Shown in pieces: positions 17,608 through 25,633 of a stretch of DNA of 64,000 nucleotides. The notes under the pieces were generated by a model that did no database searches, had not been told where the DNA came from, and saw nothing but the letters and a program-made list of their open reading frames with translations. Source of the DNA: Gynuella sp050296195 (GTDB lineage: Bacteria; Pseudomonadota; Gammaproteobacteria; Pseudomonadales; Natronospirillaceae); assembly GCF_050296195.1 (NCBI RefSeq), contig NZ_JBNKRB010000006.1; one strand, written 5' to 3'. Made by a program: the position numbers and the translations under genes. The first letter of the stretch is position 1, and each line of letters begins with the position of its first letter.

Positions 17608-19131
17608 TTAATTTCTATGTTCGCCTAATTCTATTTGCTCTCGGGTGAAGACGGTTGGACAGCGAGATAGATCAGGTTGTCCATCCCCATTTACTGTATC
17701 TGACCGGCTGCATATGTAGGCATCAAACCGACCTGCCGCTTGCATCATTTTTTCTTTGGCCTTCATTGACTCGCTTGCCTTTTCTAGGTAATCACAGGCA
17801 GGATAAGACCAAGTTGCGAGTCCTGAATGGCCTGCCGCATATGTAGAGCAGGTTTCCCGCTCCGTGACTTTCTCTGTGTAACTTGCAATACCACTTCCTT
17901 TTTTCTGGAGTTGAGTCTGAATAGTTGAGTTGTGCTGGTACGGACCGGGATAGCTCCAATAAGGCACCTGATAGTTGTTGAATGCAGGAGAGTACACCGA
18001 CATAAACCCACGAAGACCCTCGCTTTCGACAGCAATATAATCAGCAACACGTTTCCAGTTACCGTCTGTCCATTTCAAACAATGGTAACCTCCATCCGCT
18101 TGACGAGGTTTAGCTCCCAGCGCGATAGCGAGCTCATCAATTTCGATGTCACTATCCTGGCTGCTATTATCTGTACCAAACGCTGCACACATACCCCCCA
18201 CGTGCATTACGGATATGACGCTGGAGCGGCCTATGGCGTACGGTTTGATATCAAACGCATCAAAGTATCCAGTTCGTTGATAATTATAGAAGTTGGCAGC
18301 AATCATATTCATTGCTCCAGATCTGGATTGCATGTTTAACACATCACGAGACATTTTAAGCGCACTATCCCAACCAACTCGCGACGCCGCTGCCGCAATA
18401 AGGCTGCCCATCACATCATTATCATGAGACGCGATAGTGTATTGAACAGATGAAACTGGAGTCCGCACTGCACAGTATTCGTAATATTCATTAAAGGCTA
18501 GCTCCTTACGCGCTTGTGGAGCGGCTGCATTGTGGTTCACCAAGAATTTATCCAAGCTCAGTTCCTGACCGTTCTCTGTACACTCATTACCTCCGTTGAT
18601 TAGACAACGTTCATAAAGCTCAACCGTGCTTTTGAAAGAGGCAACGTTGGTAAGCGCATAATGGTCGATAAAATCGTCTACTGAGAACATTTGACCAGAA
18701 TCATTGAAGCAATCATGGAATCCATACTTCATAGCCTTATCTGCGTCGTCGGAATAGCGATCTATTTTTGAAAAATTCACCTTCCTTTCTTTTTGGCGTC
18801 GCTCATCGTTGGCTGTACGAATGCGCTCTAGGGCTGCTGATTGATAACCCGGATCTAGCAACGCCTCGGTCCAAGAATTGAAGGTTAGCCACTCGGCACC
18901 TAAATTTGCCACCATCTTAGCTGCCGAGTTGAATGCCTCCTCACTGCCGAAGTCTTCCTGTCTGAATCCAACGAGTTTCATGTCGGCTAGTGCCGCTTGT
19001 ATGTCCGGATCTGATTTTTCAATTTTTTGGACCGACGTATCTGTCTTAGTCTTTCCGGCGATGTTAGGCATGGTCGCGGAGCAACCTGCCAGTGAAGTCA
19101 TTACAACGATTGACGTAAAAAGAATTTTCAC
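17608..19131 (-). CDS. Large lipoprotein, 507 aa
   Basis: I take the GTG at 19131 as start: GGGAG lies nine bases upstream and the product then begins with a lipoprotein signal whose lipobox LAGC has Cys near residue 17. The longer frame to 19230 would run through the regulatory box and promoter. The mature protein is mostly alpha/beta with about ten Cys residues. I do not recognise the family. It is a single-gene unit under box 3, so it is expressed with the mobilization genes; a mating-pair or exclusion role is possible. Confidence 0.7.
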   Translation of the reverse strand: MKILFTSIVVMTSLAGCSATMPNIAGKTKTDTSVQKIEKSDPDIQAALADMKLVGFRQEDFGSEEAFNSAAKMVANLGAEWLTFNSWTEALLDPGYQSAALERIRTANDERRQKERKVNFSKIDRYSDDADKAMKYGFHDCFNDSGQMFSVDDFIDHYALTNVASFKSTVELYERCLINGGNECTENGQELSLDKFLVNHNAAAPQARKELAFNEYYEYCAVRTPVSSVQYTIASHDNDVMGSLIAAAASRVGWDSALKMSRDVLNMQSRSGAMNMIAANFYNYQRTGYFDAFDIKPYAIGRSSVISVMHVGGMCAAFGTDNSSQDSDIEIDELAIALGAKPRQADGGYHCLKWTDGNWKRVADYIAVESEGLRGFMSVYSPAFNNYQVPYWSYPGPYQHNSTIQTQLQKKGSGIASYTEKVTERETCSTYAAGHSGLATWSYPACDYLEKASESMKAKEKMMQAAGRFDAYICSRSDTVNGDGQPDLSRCPTVFTREQIELGEHRN

Positions 19132-19165
19132 TTTTAGATCTCCCTTTAGGTTCTGTATCCATTCC

Positions 19166-19220
19166 ATTTTTAAATAAAAGGGCAGTCTAGCCAGTACGCC
19201 AAACTGCCCTTTTTGGACAA
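19166..19220 (-). promoter_or_regulatory. Regulatory box 3 and -10 of the large lipoprotein gene
   Basis: On the minus strand the box (19220 to 19193) reads TTGTCCAAAAAGGGCA then GTTTGGCGTACT, the last four bases being the weakest match of the set. After 21 bp comes AAAAAT at 19171-19166, and the GTG start is 61 bp past the box. Confidence 0.8.
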
Positions 19221-19230
19221 TAGACTGCAA

Positions 19231-22200
19231 TTATCTTGTTAGACTGCGTTCACTGTCGCCTCTTGATATACCTTTAGCCTGAGATTTACCAGTTGTCTGC
19301 GTTGACGAGCGTCCTGACTCTGGTTGTTGCCATAGCTTATCAATCAAGTGATCCAGCGGTTCCAGAGACTGGTAATGGCTTTCCTTAGCCGTCTGTTTTT
19401 GACCTGAACGCTGCTCTACAGCTCGAACCAGCCCTTCTTTTGAATCGGTATAGAGATACACGCGGTCCTTAGCTCTTGATATCTGCACGTAGAACTGTTC
19501 CGTGTTCAATAAAGCTTCCCGGTTGGTTTCCGCGTGCACAAACACGTTCTGGGCTGTCTTACCTTGGGCAGCGTGAACAGTCATGGCGTAACCGTGATCC
19601 CAATGGGAATTAGCCAGTTTGGACATGTCAAACTCACCAGTTTTACCATTTGAAAGTCTGAAGGTTACGTTCGTACCTTCTATCTTCTCAACCGTGGCCG
19701 TGTCATTGTTCAATCGTCCAGTTGGCTTATCATTATCACGCCACACGATCTTCTCACCAACGGCCAAACCACTTTCAGTTAGGTTGAACATCTGGATGTT
19801 CTTGGCCGAATAGCGTTCAGGGGAGAAGCGAATCAGCTCAGCCTGCTCATTGGCCCCGAACTTCTTAAGCAAGATATCGTGGTTATCTCGACCAACAACC
19901 TGATAATACAGGCCCTTCTTGATGCTCTCACGCTTGAAGCTACGCGCAAACCGGACGATTTGCCCATTTTGATACGATGTCACCACACGCCGTTCAGCTT
20001 CGGTTGCATCGACTGGTGATAGCTGGTTAGTATGCAGCTCTTCGCCCAGAGCACCTTCTTTTTTAAGGGCATCACGAACTAATTCATTCGTGCGACGACG
20101 GCCCTCTCGGCTTGGTTCGAGGATAATACTTTTGGCTCGTTCCTGCGGCGCAAGAGCCATGTAGTCCGTCACAAGCTCTTGTCTGCGGACTTCACCGCTT
20201 TTCTCATGGTCGATCTTTCCGCTTTTTTTACGAGAGACCATTTCCTTTATCGTGCTACCGCTCTCCTCTAATCGACTGAGAGCGTGAGAGGCATTCTTCA
20301 TAAGGGAGAGATACACCGCATCCCGAGTACCTCGGTTCGTCTGCCGAACGATTTCTTCCAGATGGTAGGTTTCCATCCCATGGTTCTGTAGCTGCCGAAA
20401 CGCTGCGCCAGCCTCAACTGAGGCGAGCTGCCGGACATCACCCGTCAGAATGACGCGAGCGCCCACTTGACCAGCCCGCTGTAGCAGGTCACGCATCAGC
20501 TTAGTTCCCACCATACTGGCCTCATCGACCACCCATAGCTGCGGATTTTTTTGCAGGCCCTTGGTAAGCTCCTCCCACTCTCCCTGCAACTCTGTTCGTT
20601 CGTAACGGAGTTCGTCGAGCCGTTTTTGATAGAGCGGTGAATTTTCGGGAATACGAACCCCATTTTTTTCATCCACATACGGATTGGCGAGGGCTTTTTC
20701 GATTTGCTCTAACCGCTTATTAATTTTGTCGATCTGGGCACGAGTTTTCCGTTCTTGAACCCACTCGTTGCGGTTTTGTGCTAGAAAAGACTGAATCGTT
20801 CCAGACTGAATTCCAGCACCCTCTATCAGACTCTGACCAGCAGAATTCGTAGGTGTGAGCCCCCTCACGTCATACCCCATCTCCCTCGCTGTATCAGCTA
20901 CGGTTCGTAAGACGGAGGTAGTTTTAGCCGTACCAGCGAACCCTTGCGCTCCGACGATCCGGTTCTCGGTAAGCAGAATGCCCTCCGTGGCTTTCCTTTG
21001 GTCAGCATTCCACTCATATCCAAGTTCATTCGCCTTCTCCTCGGCATTGGAAATGGCTACAGTCGCCTGCTCCCGGCTGCAAAATGCCTGAACTCGGTCG
21101 CGGCCAAGGTATTCCTCCTTGATCACCTCATCCTCAATGGCGATGGCCGCTTTCGACGTATATCCCCGAACATCAATCTCTTGCTTGCTGACCTTATCAA
21201 AGGTTCTAACCGACTTCTCTATGAGCTGACCACTGCGAATTGCAGCATCAATTGCATTCTTTACATCAGAAAGTAGTACTCGCGATCCGGCATAACGGCT
21301 AGCCACTTTGACTAGATCGTGGTGTGCCCAAGACGTATCACGTTCTCCAAGGTGCTCAGTCGCCCACATGACGGCTTCGTTGGCTAATTGAACCCGCAAT
21401 AAAATTGCCTCGGATTGCTGCTCTAGGCTTGGAATGTTTTTCCGTGACAGAACTATTACTTCTTTCAACTCAGTCAGCTTCTCAGAGCTGATTTCAGCAT
21501 GCCAGCGTTCAAGAAGTTCACCCCGTTCTGCCTGAACCTTTCTATCCCGAGTGTCTAGAGTAACAGCCTCTTTCTCGGCGGCTGTAGCCGTGTCTCTGGT
21601 TTTTCCACGGGCTTCCAAGGCATCCCCAATAGCCTCTGAACGCTTCGAAAATTCATGGACAACATCTTTATCAAGGCCTGTAATTTCCCAAGTTCCATCT
21701 TTTGCATGATCCAGGCTATACCCCAAAGAGCACACTTCTTCAGCGAGATATTGCCGATAAACGAGGCCTAAGTGCTTCTGATCAACAAAGAGGGGCTTGT
21801 TCTCAGTGGAACGCCACTGCCCATCACCGCGCTGTGTTATGTTCATCAGGACGCAATGAGTATGGAGCTGTGGGTCGAGGGCGCGACTGGTTGTGTGCTT
21901 GAAGGTGGCGGCCACCATCGAGCCGGTTTTTTCGTACTCGACTCTATTCTCGGACCGGTTACGGTTCCTAGTAACAATATATTCCTGTTCTATATAGCGC
22001 AGAGCGGCGTGCACGGCCTTATCGTGGGCGCTCAGTAACCTTTGATCACCAGCAATTTCAGCCAGAATAGAAACACTCTTGGGCGCTGAGAAGGTTACAT
22101 CCGTTCCTGGTTGATGCTTCCACTCACCATCTCTGATAGTTCCAACTCTCTGCCCATCGGGAAGCTGGCCTTCCAAAAGAGATTTGAAAGTTTCTCGCTG

Positions 22201-22338
22201 CACGTCTCCTGATAAACCTAACGCTTCTGCTCCCGAACCAACCCACTCAGACGGAGACAGGCCATCGACATAATAATCGTCTTTTTCAAAGTAATGACCT
22301 GCCTGCGAGGCACTTTTTATTGCTTTGGGTGACATCAT
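19231..22338 (-). CDS. MobF-family relaxase-helicase (TraI/TrwC-like)
   Basis: This 1035-aa protein should nick the element's transfer origin and unwind the strand to be moved. The N-terminal relaxase domain (about 1-300) has tyrosines at 16, 22 and 23 as candidate nucleophiles, DVTFSAPKSVS, and the metal-binding triple His in HTTSRALDPQLHTHC. The helicase half has GFAGTAKTTS (P-loop), WVVDEASMVG (Walker B) and TVHAAQGKTA. The start overlaps the coupling-protein stop in ATGA. It is the last gene of the box-4 operon. Confidence 0.93.
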   Translation of the reverse strand: MMSPKAIKSASQAGHYFEKDDYYVDGLSPSEWVGSGAEALGLSGDVQRETFKSLLEGQLPDGQRVGTIRDGEWKHQPGTDVTFSAPKSVSILAEIAGDQRLLSAHDKAVHAALRYIEQEYIVTRNRNRSENRVEYEKTGSMVAATFKHTTSRALDPQLHTHCVLMNITQRGDGQWRSTENKPLFVDQKHLGLVYRQYLAEEVCSLGYSLDHAKDGTWEITGLDKDVVHEFSKRSEAIGDALEARGKTRDTATAAEKEAVTLDTRDRKVQAERGELLERWHAEISSEKLTELKEVIVLSRKNIPSLEQQSEAILLRVQLANEAVMWATEHLGERDTSWAHHDLVKVASRYAGSRVLLSDVKNAIDAAIRSGQLIEKSVRTFDKVSKQEIDVRGYTSKAAIAIEDEVIKEEYLGRDRVQAFCSREQATVAISNAEEKANELGYEWNADQRKATEGILLTENRIVGAQGFAGTAKTTSVLRTVADTAREMGYDVRGLTPTNSAGQSLIEGAGIQSGTIQSFLAQNRNEWVQERKTRAQIDKINKRLEQIEKALANPYVDEKNGVRIPENSPLYQKRLDELRYERTELQGEWEELTKGLQKNPQLWVVDEASMVGTKLMRDLLQRAGQVGARVILTGDVRQLASVEAGAAFRQLQNHGMETYHLEEIVRQTNRGTRDAVYLSLMKNASHALSRLEESGSTIKEMVSRKKSGKIDHEKSGEVRRQELVTDYMALAPQERAKSIILEPSREGRRRTNELVRDALKKEGALGEELHTNQLSPVDATEAERRVVTSYQNGQIVRFARSFKRESIKKGLYYQVVGRDNHDILLKKFGANEQAELIRFSPERYSAKNIQMFNLTESGLAVGEKIVWRDNDKPTGRLNNDTATVEKIEGTNVTFRLSNGKTGEFDMSKLANSHWDHGYAMTVHAAQGKTAQNVFVHAETNREALLNTEQFYVQISRAKDRVYLYTDSKEGLVRAVEQRSGQKQTAKESHYQSLEPLDHLIDKLWQQPESGRSSTQTTGKSQAKGISRGDSERSLTR

Positions 22339-24308
22339 GATTTTTTGCCTCCTTTCCCAAGCAGACCAAATACCAAATCATCATCCATTCCGACCGTTCC
22401 CAATACTGAATGTACTTCCTGCTCAATGTCACTTGGGCTTGGCACTTGCTCTTTAGGCTCATCAGTAGCCTGCGCGTTAGAAAGTTCTTTCGGAACAAAG
22501 TCAGTATCAAATTCCATTTTCATTGTTCTTGCGGCATTGAGCAGACGCATACCAACAGTCTCATTCTCATCACCTTGAATAAAACCGTCAGCGATCTTTG
22601 GAAGTCTCAAGAAAGGAATATCAATACGGGCTTTACTCTCCACGCCCCAAATTTTGGCAAAACAAGACAAATCAGGCAGGTCCATGATTTCACTGGGAAG
22701 AACAATTTTTCGGTTTTGGCGTTTAGAACTGACCCGAACACCGTCTCGAATGTCATCGGCGGAGTAGTTTAAGTCTTCATCAACTTCCTCACGCTCAGCT
22801 TCACCAAGCACCTTGGAGACCCATTCCGCAGTGTCGGCATTATTCAAACGGAAATGAAGCTGCGTGGAGCATAAGCCTAGTATGGTTTTAGAGGTGTTTT
22901 TCCCGAACTCTTCCTCTAATTGGTTTATTTCCTGAATACCCAAAATAACAGCGGCACCGAAGCCCCGCCCTTCAGCCATCAACATTGAAAGAGCAGGAAT
23001 TTTTTTGAGGCTTGGTAGCTCATCGACAACAATCCAAAGAGTCCGCTCGTTATTAACCCCGCGTGCCATCAACCCTTTGGCCGCAGCTTGTATCCAGGTC
23101 GAGATAAGCGGTTTCTGTATTTCTATTTCAGATTCTCGTACTGGTAAGAATAACCAACTATCATCGGCATTAGGTTCATCGCCTTCTGCTATCCAATCTC
23201 TTATTGAGAAAAACCCCTTTGTATTTTCTTCTTTCAGTAACCGCAGTGGTAAGACTCCATTAACTAAGGTTGACCGAATACTTGCTAACGTCTTCTCATT
23301 GCCTTCGGAAAAATGAGTTTCAGCCGGTGTCCCTGCTACTAATTCTGTTAATAGCTCTAAATCACTCCAAGCAGTAGCCCGCAAAAGGGTGGTTAAAGAT
23401 CGGAAGCCATCCATATAGAGTTTTTGTAACACAGCGGAAAACACATGGCGCGGCGAGTCCCTAAAAAATGGATCACCTCCTTTAGATTTGTCCTCCGGAA
23501 TGAGTGTCTCCGCTATCCAGTCTGCATCAAATGGTGAGGCCATTTCTTCCCATGGAGTCCATTGGTGTGAACGGCTATCTGCCGGATTGAGTATGTGATC
23601 AATCCCGTCCCGATAGAACATCTCTACGAACTCGCCTTTCTTGTCATATACCACGGCTCGGTCTCCACGAGCGCGAATGGCTTTAAGCAAATGAGTTAGT
23701 GCTGTAGATTTACCGGCTCCGGTGGTGCCACTAATCAAGGTATGCTTTTTTGAAAATCCTGTGGGTAAAGGGAAATCGCCGAGGGTTAAATTAGAAATAC
23801 CATGCTTTTCTACGATTTCTCCTTTCAACTTTTCGGCTGAAACGAGTTTTGCCCCTCGAATATATTTGTCTTCTTTGATTTCCTTACCTCTTTTAACGGC
23901 CTTAACAACAAGATAAACACCAATAGGCAAGTACAATACAAAGAGCGAACTGAAAGCCCATCCAAAGGATTTGAGAAGCTTAACAGCAGCGCCCTGGAAT
24001 AGTGGTTCATTTATCACCACAGAGGATGGCAGAGATTCTCGCCCATCTAGGGCAACACAGGTTCCTACAGTTACGCTTGAAAATGGTTGTACTAGTCCCT
24101 TCAGTTGTGCCCAAAGATATGTACTAGCGTTTTGCAAGACACATTTATCGGCGTCTACCCATAGGTATAACAGGCCCACGACAATCGCCAACAAAACACC
24201 AGGCAGAAATATCCAAATCCCGCTGAATAACAACATCTGCTGGCTATGAAGCCATGTGTCAGCACCACGAACAAAGTCACCGACTCGACCTTTTCTAATT
24301 GTTGCCAT
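22335..24308 (-). CDS. Type IV coupling protein (TraD/TrwB-like)
   Basis: The 657-aa inner-membrane ATPase docks the relaxase-DNA complex to a secretion channel. I take the start at 24308 (MATIRKGRVG) because GGAGGT lies just upstream; the longer frame overlaps the previous gene. Two N-terminal membrane regions (about 25-50 and 105-130) are followed by the P-loop SGTTGAGKSTAL and the Walker B segment LWIVVDELPSL. No channel genes accompany it, which is unusual and suggests partnership with a helper's type IV secretion system. Confidence 0.92.
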   Translation of the reverse strand: MATIRKGRVGDFVRGADTWLHSQQMLLFSGIWIFLPGVLLAIVVGLLYLWVDADKCVLQNASTYLWAQLKGLVQPFSSVTVGTCVALDGRESLPSSVVINEPLFQGAAVKLLKSFGWAFSSLFVLYLPIGVYLVVKAVKRGKEIKEDKYIRGAKLVSAEKLKGEIVEKHGISNLTLGDFPLPTGFSKKHTLISGTTGAGKSTALTHLLKAIRARGDRAVVYDKKGEFVEMFYRDGIDHILNPADSRSHQWTPWEEMASPFDADWIAETLIPEDKSKGGDPFFRDSPRHVFSAVLQKLYMDGFRSLTTLLRATAWSDLELLTELVAGTPAETHFSEGNEKTLASIRSTLVNGVLPLRLLKEENTKGFFSIRDWIAEGDEPNADDSWLFLPVRESEIEIQKPLISTWIQAAAKGLMARGVNNERTLWIVVDELPSLKKIPALSMLMAEGRGFGAAVILGIQEINQLEEEFGKNTSKTILGLCSTQLHFRLNNADTAEWVSKVLGEAEREEVDEDLNYSADDIRDGVRVSSKRQNRKIVLPSEIMDLPDLSCFAKIWGVESKARIDIPFLRLPKIADGFIQGDENETVGMRLLNAARTMKMEFDTDFVPKELSNAQATDEPKEQVPSPSDIEQEVHSVLGTVGMDDDLVFGLLGKGGKKS

Positions 24309-24651
24309 TTTCAGCACCTCCAATGAAGTACTCTCGCAAAGCATTTGTGCGGGCTGAAATGACCTGTTTAGCCTCAGCCATTTCATCCTCAGAGCAGGTC
24401 TTTTTAAGCAGAAAATCGGTGGTTGCTACGTTGATCGACAGCAGGTTAATTAACTGCTGATAAATCTCCTTCTGATCCACTTGTACGTTTCTGATTTCGT
24501 GCAGTGTTGAGTCATTATTTAACGCCTGCTCGATCAAAGACACCGCCGTTTTACTAACCGTTTGTCCCGATTCTTTAGCTAATTCCTTCAACAAAATATG
24601 AACTTGTCTCGGTGGATATATTTGTACGCGGTACGCCTTAGAAACTCCCAT
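24295..24651 (-). CDS. Putative relaxosome accessory protein
   Basis: The 118-aa protein opens with a basic beta segment (KAYRVQIYPPRQ) and then helices, compatible with a ribbon-helix-helix DNA-binding fold. This recalls small oriT-binding proteins such as TrwA encoded beside coupling proteins. It overlaps the traD-like gene by 14 bases. The assignment rests mainly on position and size. Confidence 0.6.
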   Translation of the reverse strand: MGVSKAYRVQIYPPRQVHILLKELAKESGQTVSKTAVSLIEQALNNDSTLHEIRNVQVDQKEIYQQLINLLSINVATTDFLLKKTCSEDEMAEAKQVISARTNALREYFIGGAENGNN

Positions 24652-24662
24652 TGCAGTCCCCC

Positions 24663-25052
24663 TTATCCCTGATTCTCTTGTGTGTAACTCCCTTGCAACT
24701 CTGCATGTGCAGAGGCGCTGGGAGTCCCCTCAGAAGGCGCTACTGCGCCGGATGAGACAGACCACTCGCGGTGAGTGGGGTGTGGAGAAAAATCCGGGCA
24801 AAGCACGGTTTTTTCTTGCTGTGAGATGGGGTCCCCGCTCGATGGAGCGGGGTGAATTGTTTCAGCCATTCGCAGGAAGGAAATTGCCAATTTACGTGTC
24901 TCATACTCATGGTATTTCCTTGCCCTTAACATCAGGCTATTGGCGATCGATGTGATAGCTTGCTCTACAGATTTTGAATTTGATGCAGTCTCAAGAATTG
25001 CGAGAATTGAAGCGCCAGAACAATGCTGGCACTGCCGAGGATGAAGTTTCAT
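24663..25052 (-). CDS. Hypothetical protein, first gene of the mobilization operon
   Basis: The 129-aa protein starts at ATG 25052 after GGAGATAACGA and lies 60 bp past box 4. A CQHC motif near the N-terminus could bind metal. Residues 25-65 are helical and the last 60 are Pro/Ser rich and probably disordered. The family is not recognised. Being first in the relaxase operon suggests an accessory mobilization role. Confidence 0.6.
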   Translation of the reverse strand: MKLHPRQCQHCSGASILAILETASNSKSVEQAITSIANSLMLRARKYHEYETRKLAISFLRMAETIHPAPSSGDPISQQEKTVLCPDFSPHPTHREWSVSSGAVAPSEGTPSASAHAELQGSYTQENQG

Positions 25053-25085
25053 TCGTTATCTCCTGATTGATGAATTTCAGGAGGG

Positions 25086-25140
25086 ATTTTGGCCTTTACG
25101 TGTGCAAACCCCGGCACGTCAAACTGCCCAATTTGGACAA
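25086..25140 (-). promoter_or_regulatory. Regulatory box 4 and -10 of the mobilization operon
   Basis: On the minus strand the box (25140 to 25113) reads TTGTCCAAATTGGGCA then GTTTGACGTGCC. CAAAAT follows after 21 bp (25091-25086). It drives the unit ending with coupling protein and relaxase. Confidence 0.82.
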
Positions 25141-25165
25141 ATCGGTCACTTGGAAAAATGACTGA

Positions 25166-25479
25166 CACTCAAAAGCCACCTGTTGATCGCTTTCTGATGT
25201 AGCGCAGCCATAACTTTCCTTGGTCGTCATCGAAAAGCAACCTATTGGTGGTGTTTCGGTTGAATTCTGAAAGGTTGGGCTGCCTCCTAGCCCTCAAAGT
25301 CATCAAAAAACACCCATTGGTGGTGTTTCAGTGATTTCTTGAGGTAAGTAACTGATGCCGGCTCACTTTGATCCATCGAAAAGCAACCTATCGGTGATAT
25401 TTCGGTGGCTTTAGAGGAAATTTAGACAGATCTTGCTTTCCGATATCATCAAAAGGCTATCCGTTGGTTGATTTTCAAC
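25166..25479. repeat. Array of 34-bp repeats with a 73-bp period
   Basis: Four copies start at 25227, 25300, 25373 and 25446, exactly 73 bp apart. A more diverged fifth starts near 25166. The shared core is AAAAGCAACCTATTGGTGG followed by TGTTTCGGT. Each copy can fold into a hairpin, best in the second, where AAACACC faces GGTGTTT. The array fills the gene-free stretch between the mobilization promoter and the restriction genes, so it is a candidate transfer origin or replication/partition site. Confidence 0.75.
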
Positions 25480-25582
25480 GACTTTGAGGTCAACAAAGAA
25501 CATCCAAAGGACCTTTTATCATCAGAGAGCGTGTATTTATCAAATGGAATGATTGAAAGAATTGCTAATAAATCGGTTGTAA

Positions 25583-25612
25583 TTAGGGACTTTCACATGT
25601 GAAAGTCCCTAA
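25583..25612. repeat. Palindrome 1 (30 bp)
   Basis: A perfect 30-bp palindrome centred at 25597.5 with the core ACTTTCACATGTGAAAGT. It lies 22 bp after the end of the type III restriction subunit gene and marks one edge of that module. Confidence 0.85.
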
Positions 25613-25633
25613 ATTAAGGTATCGAAAAGTTAA

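Noticed and set aside
25166..25479. CRISPR array
   Set aside because: The repeats are regularly spaced but imperfect, form hairpins and have longer-than-usual spacers. Only four or five units exist and there are no cas genes anywhere in the window.
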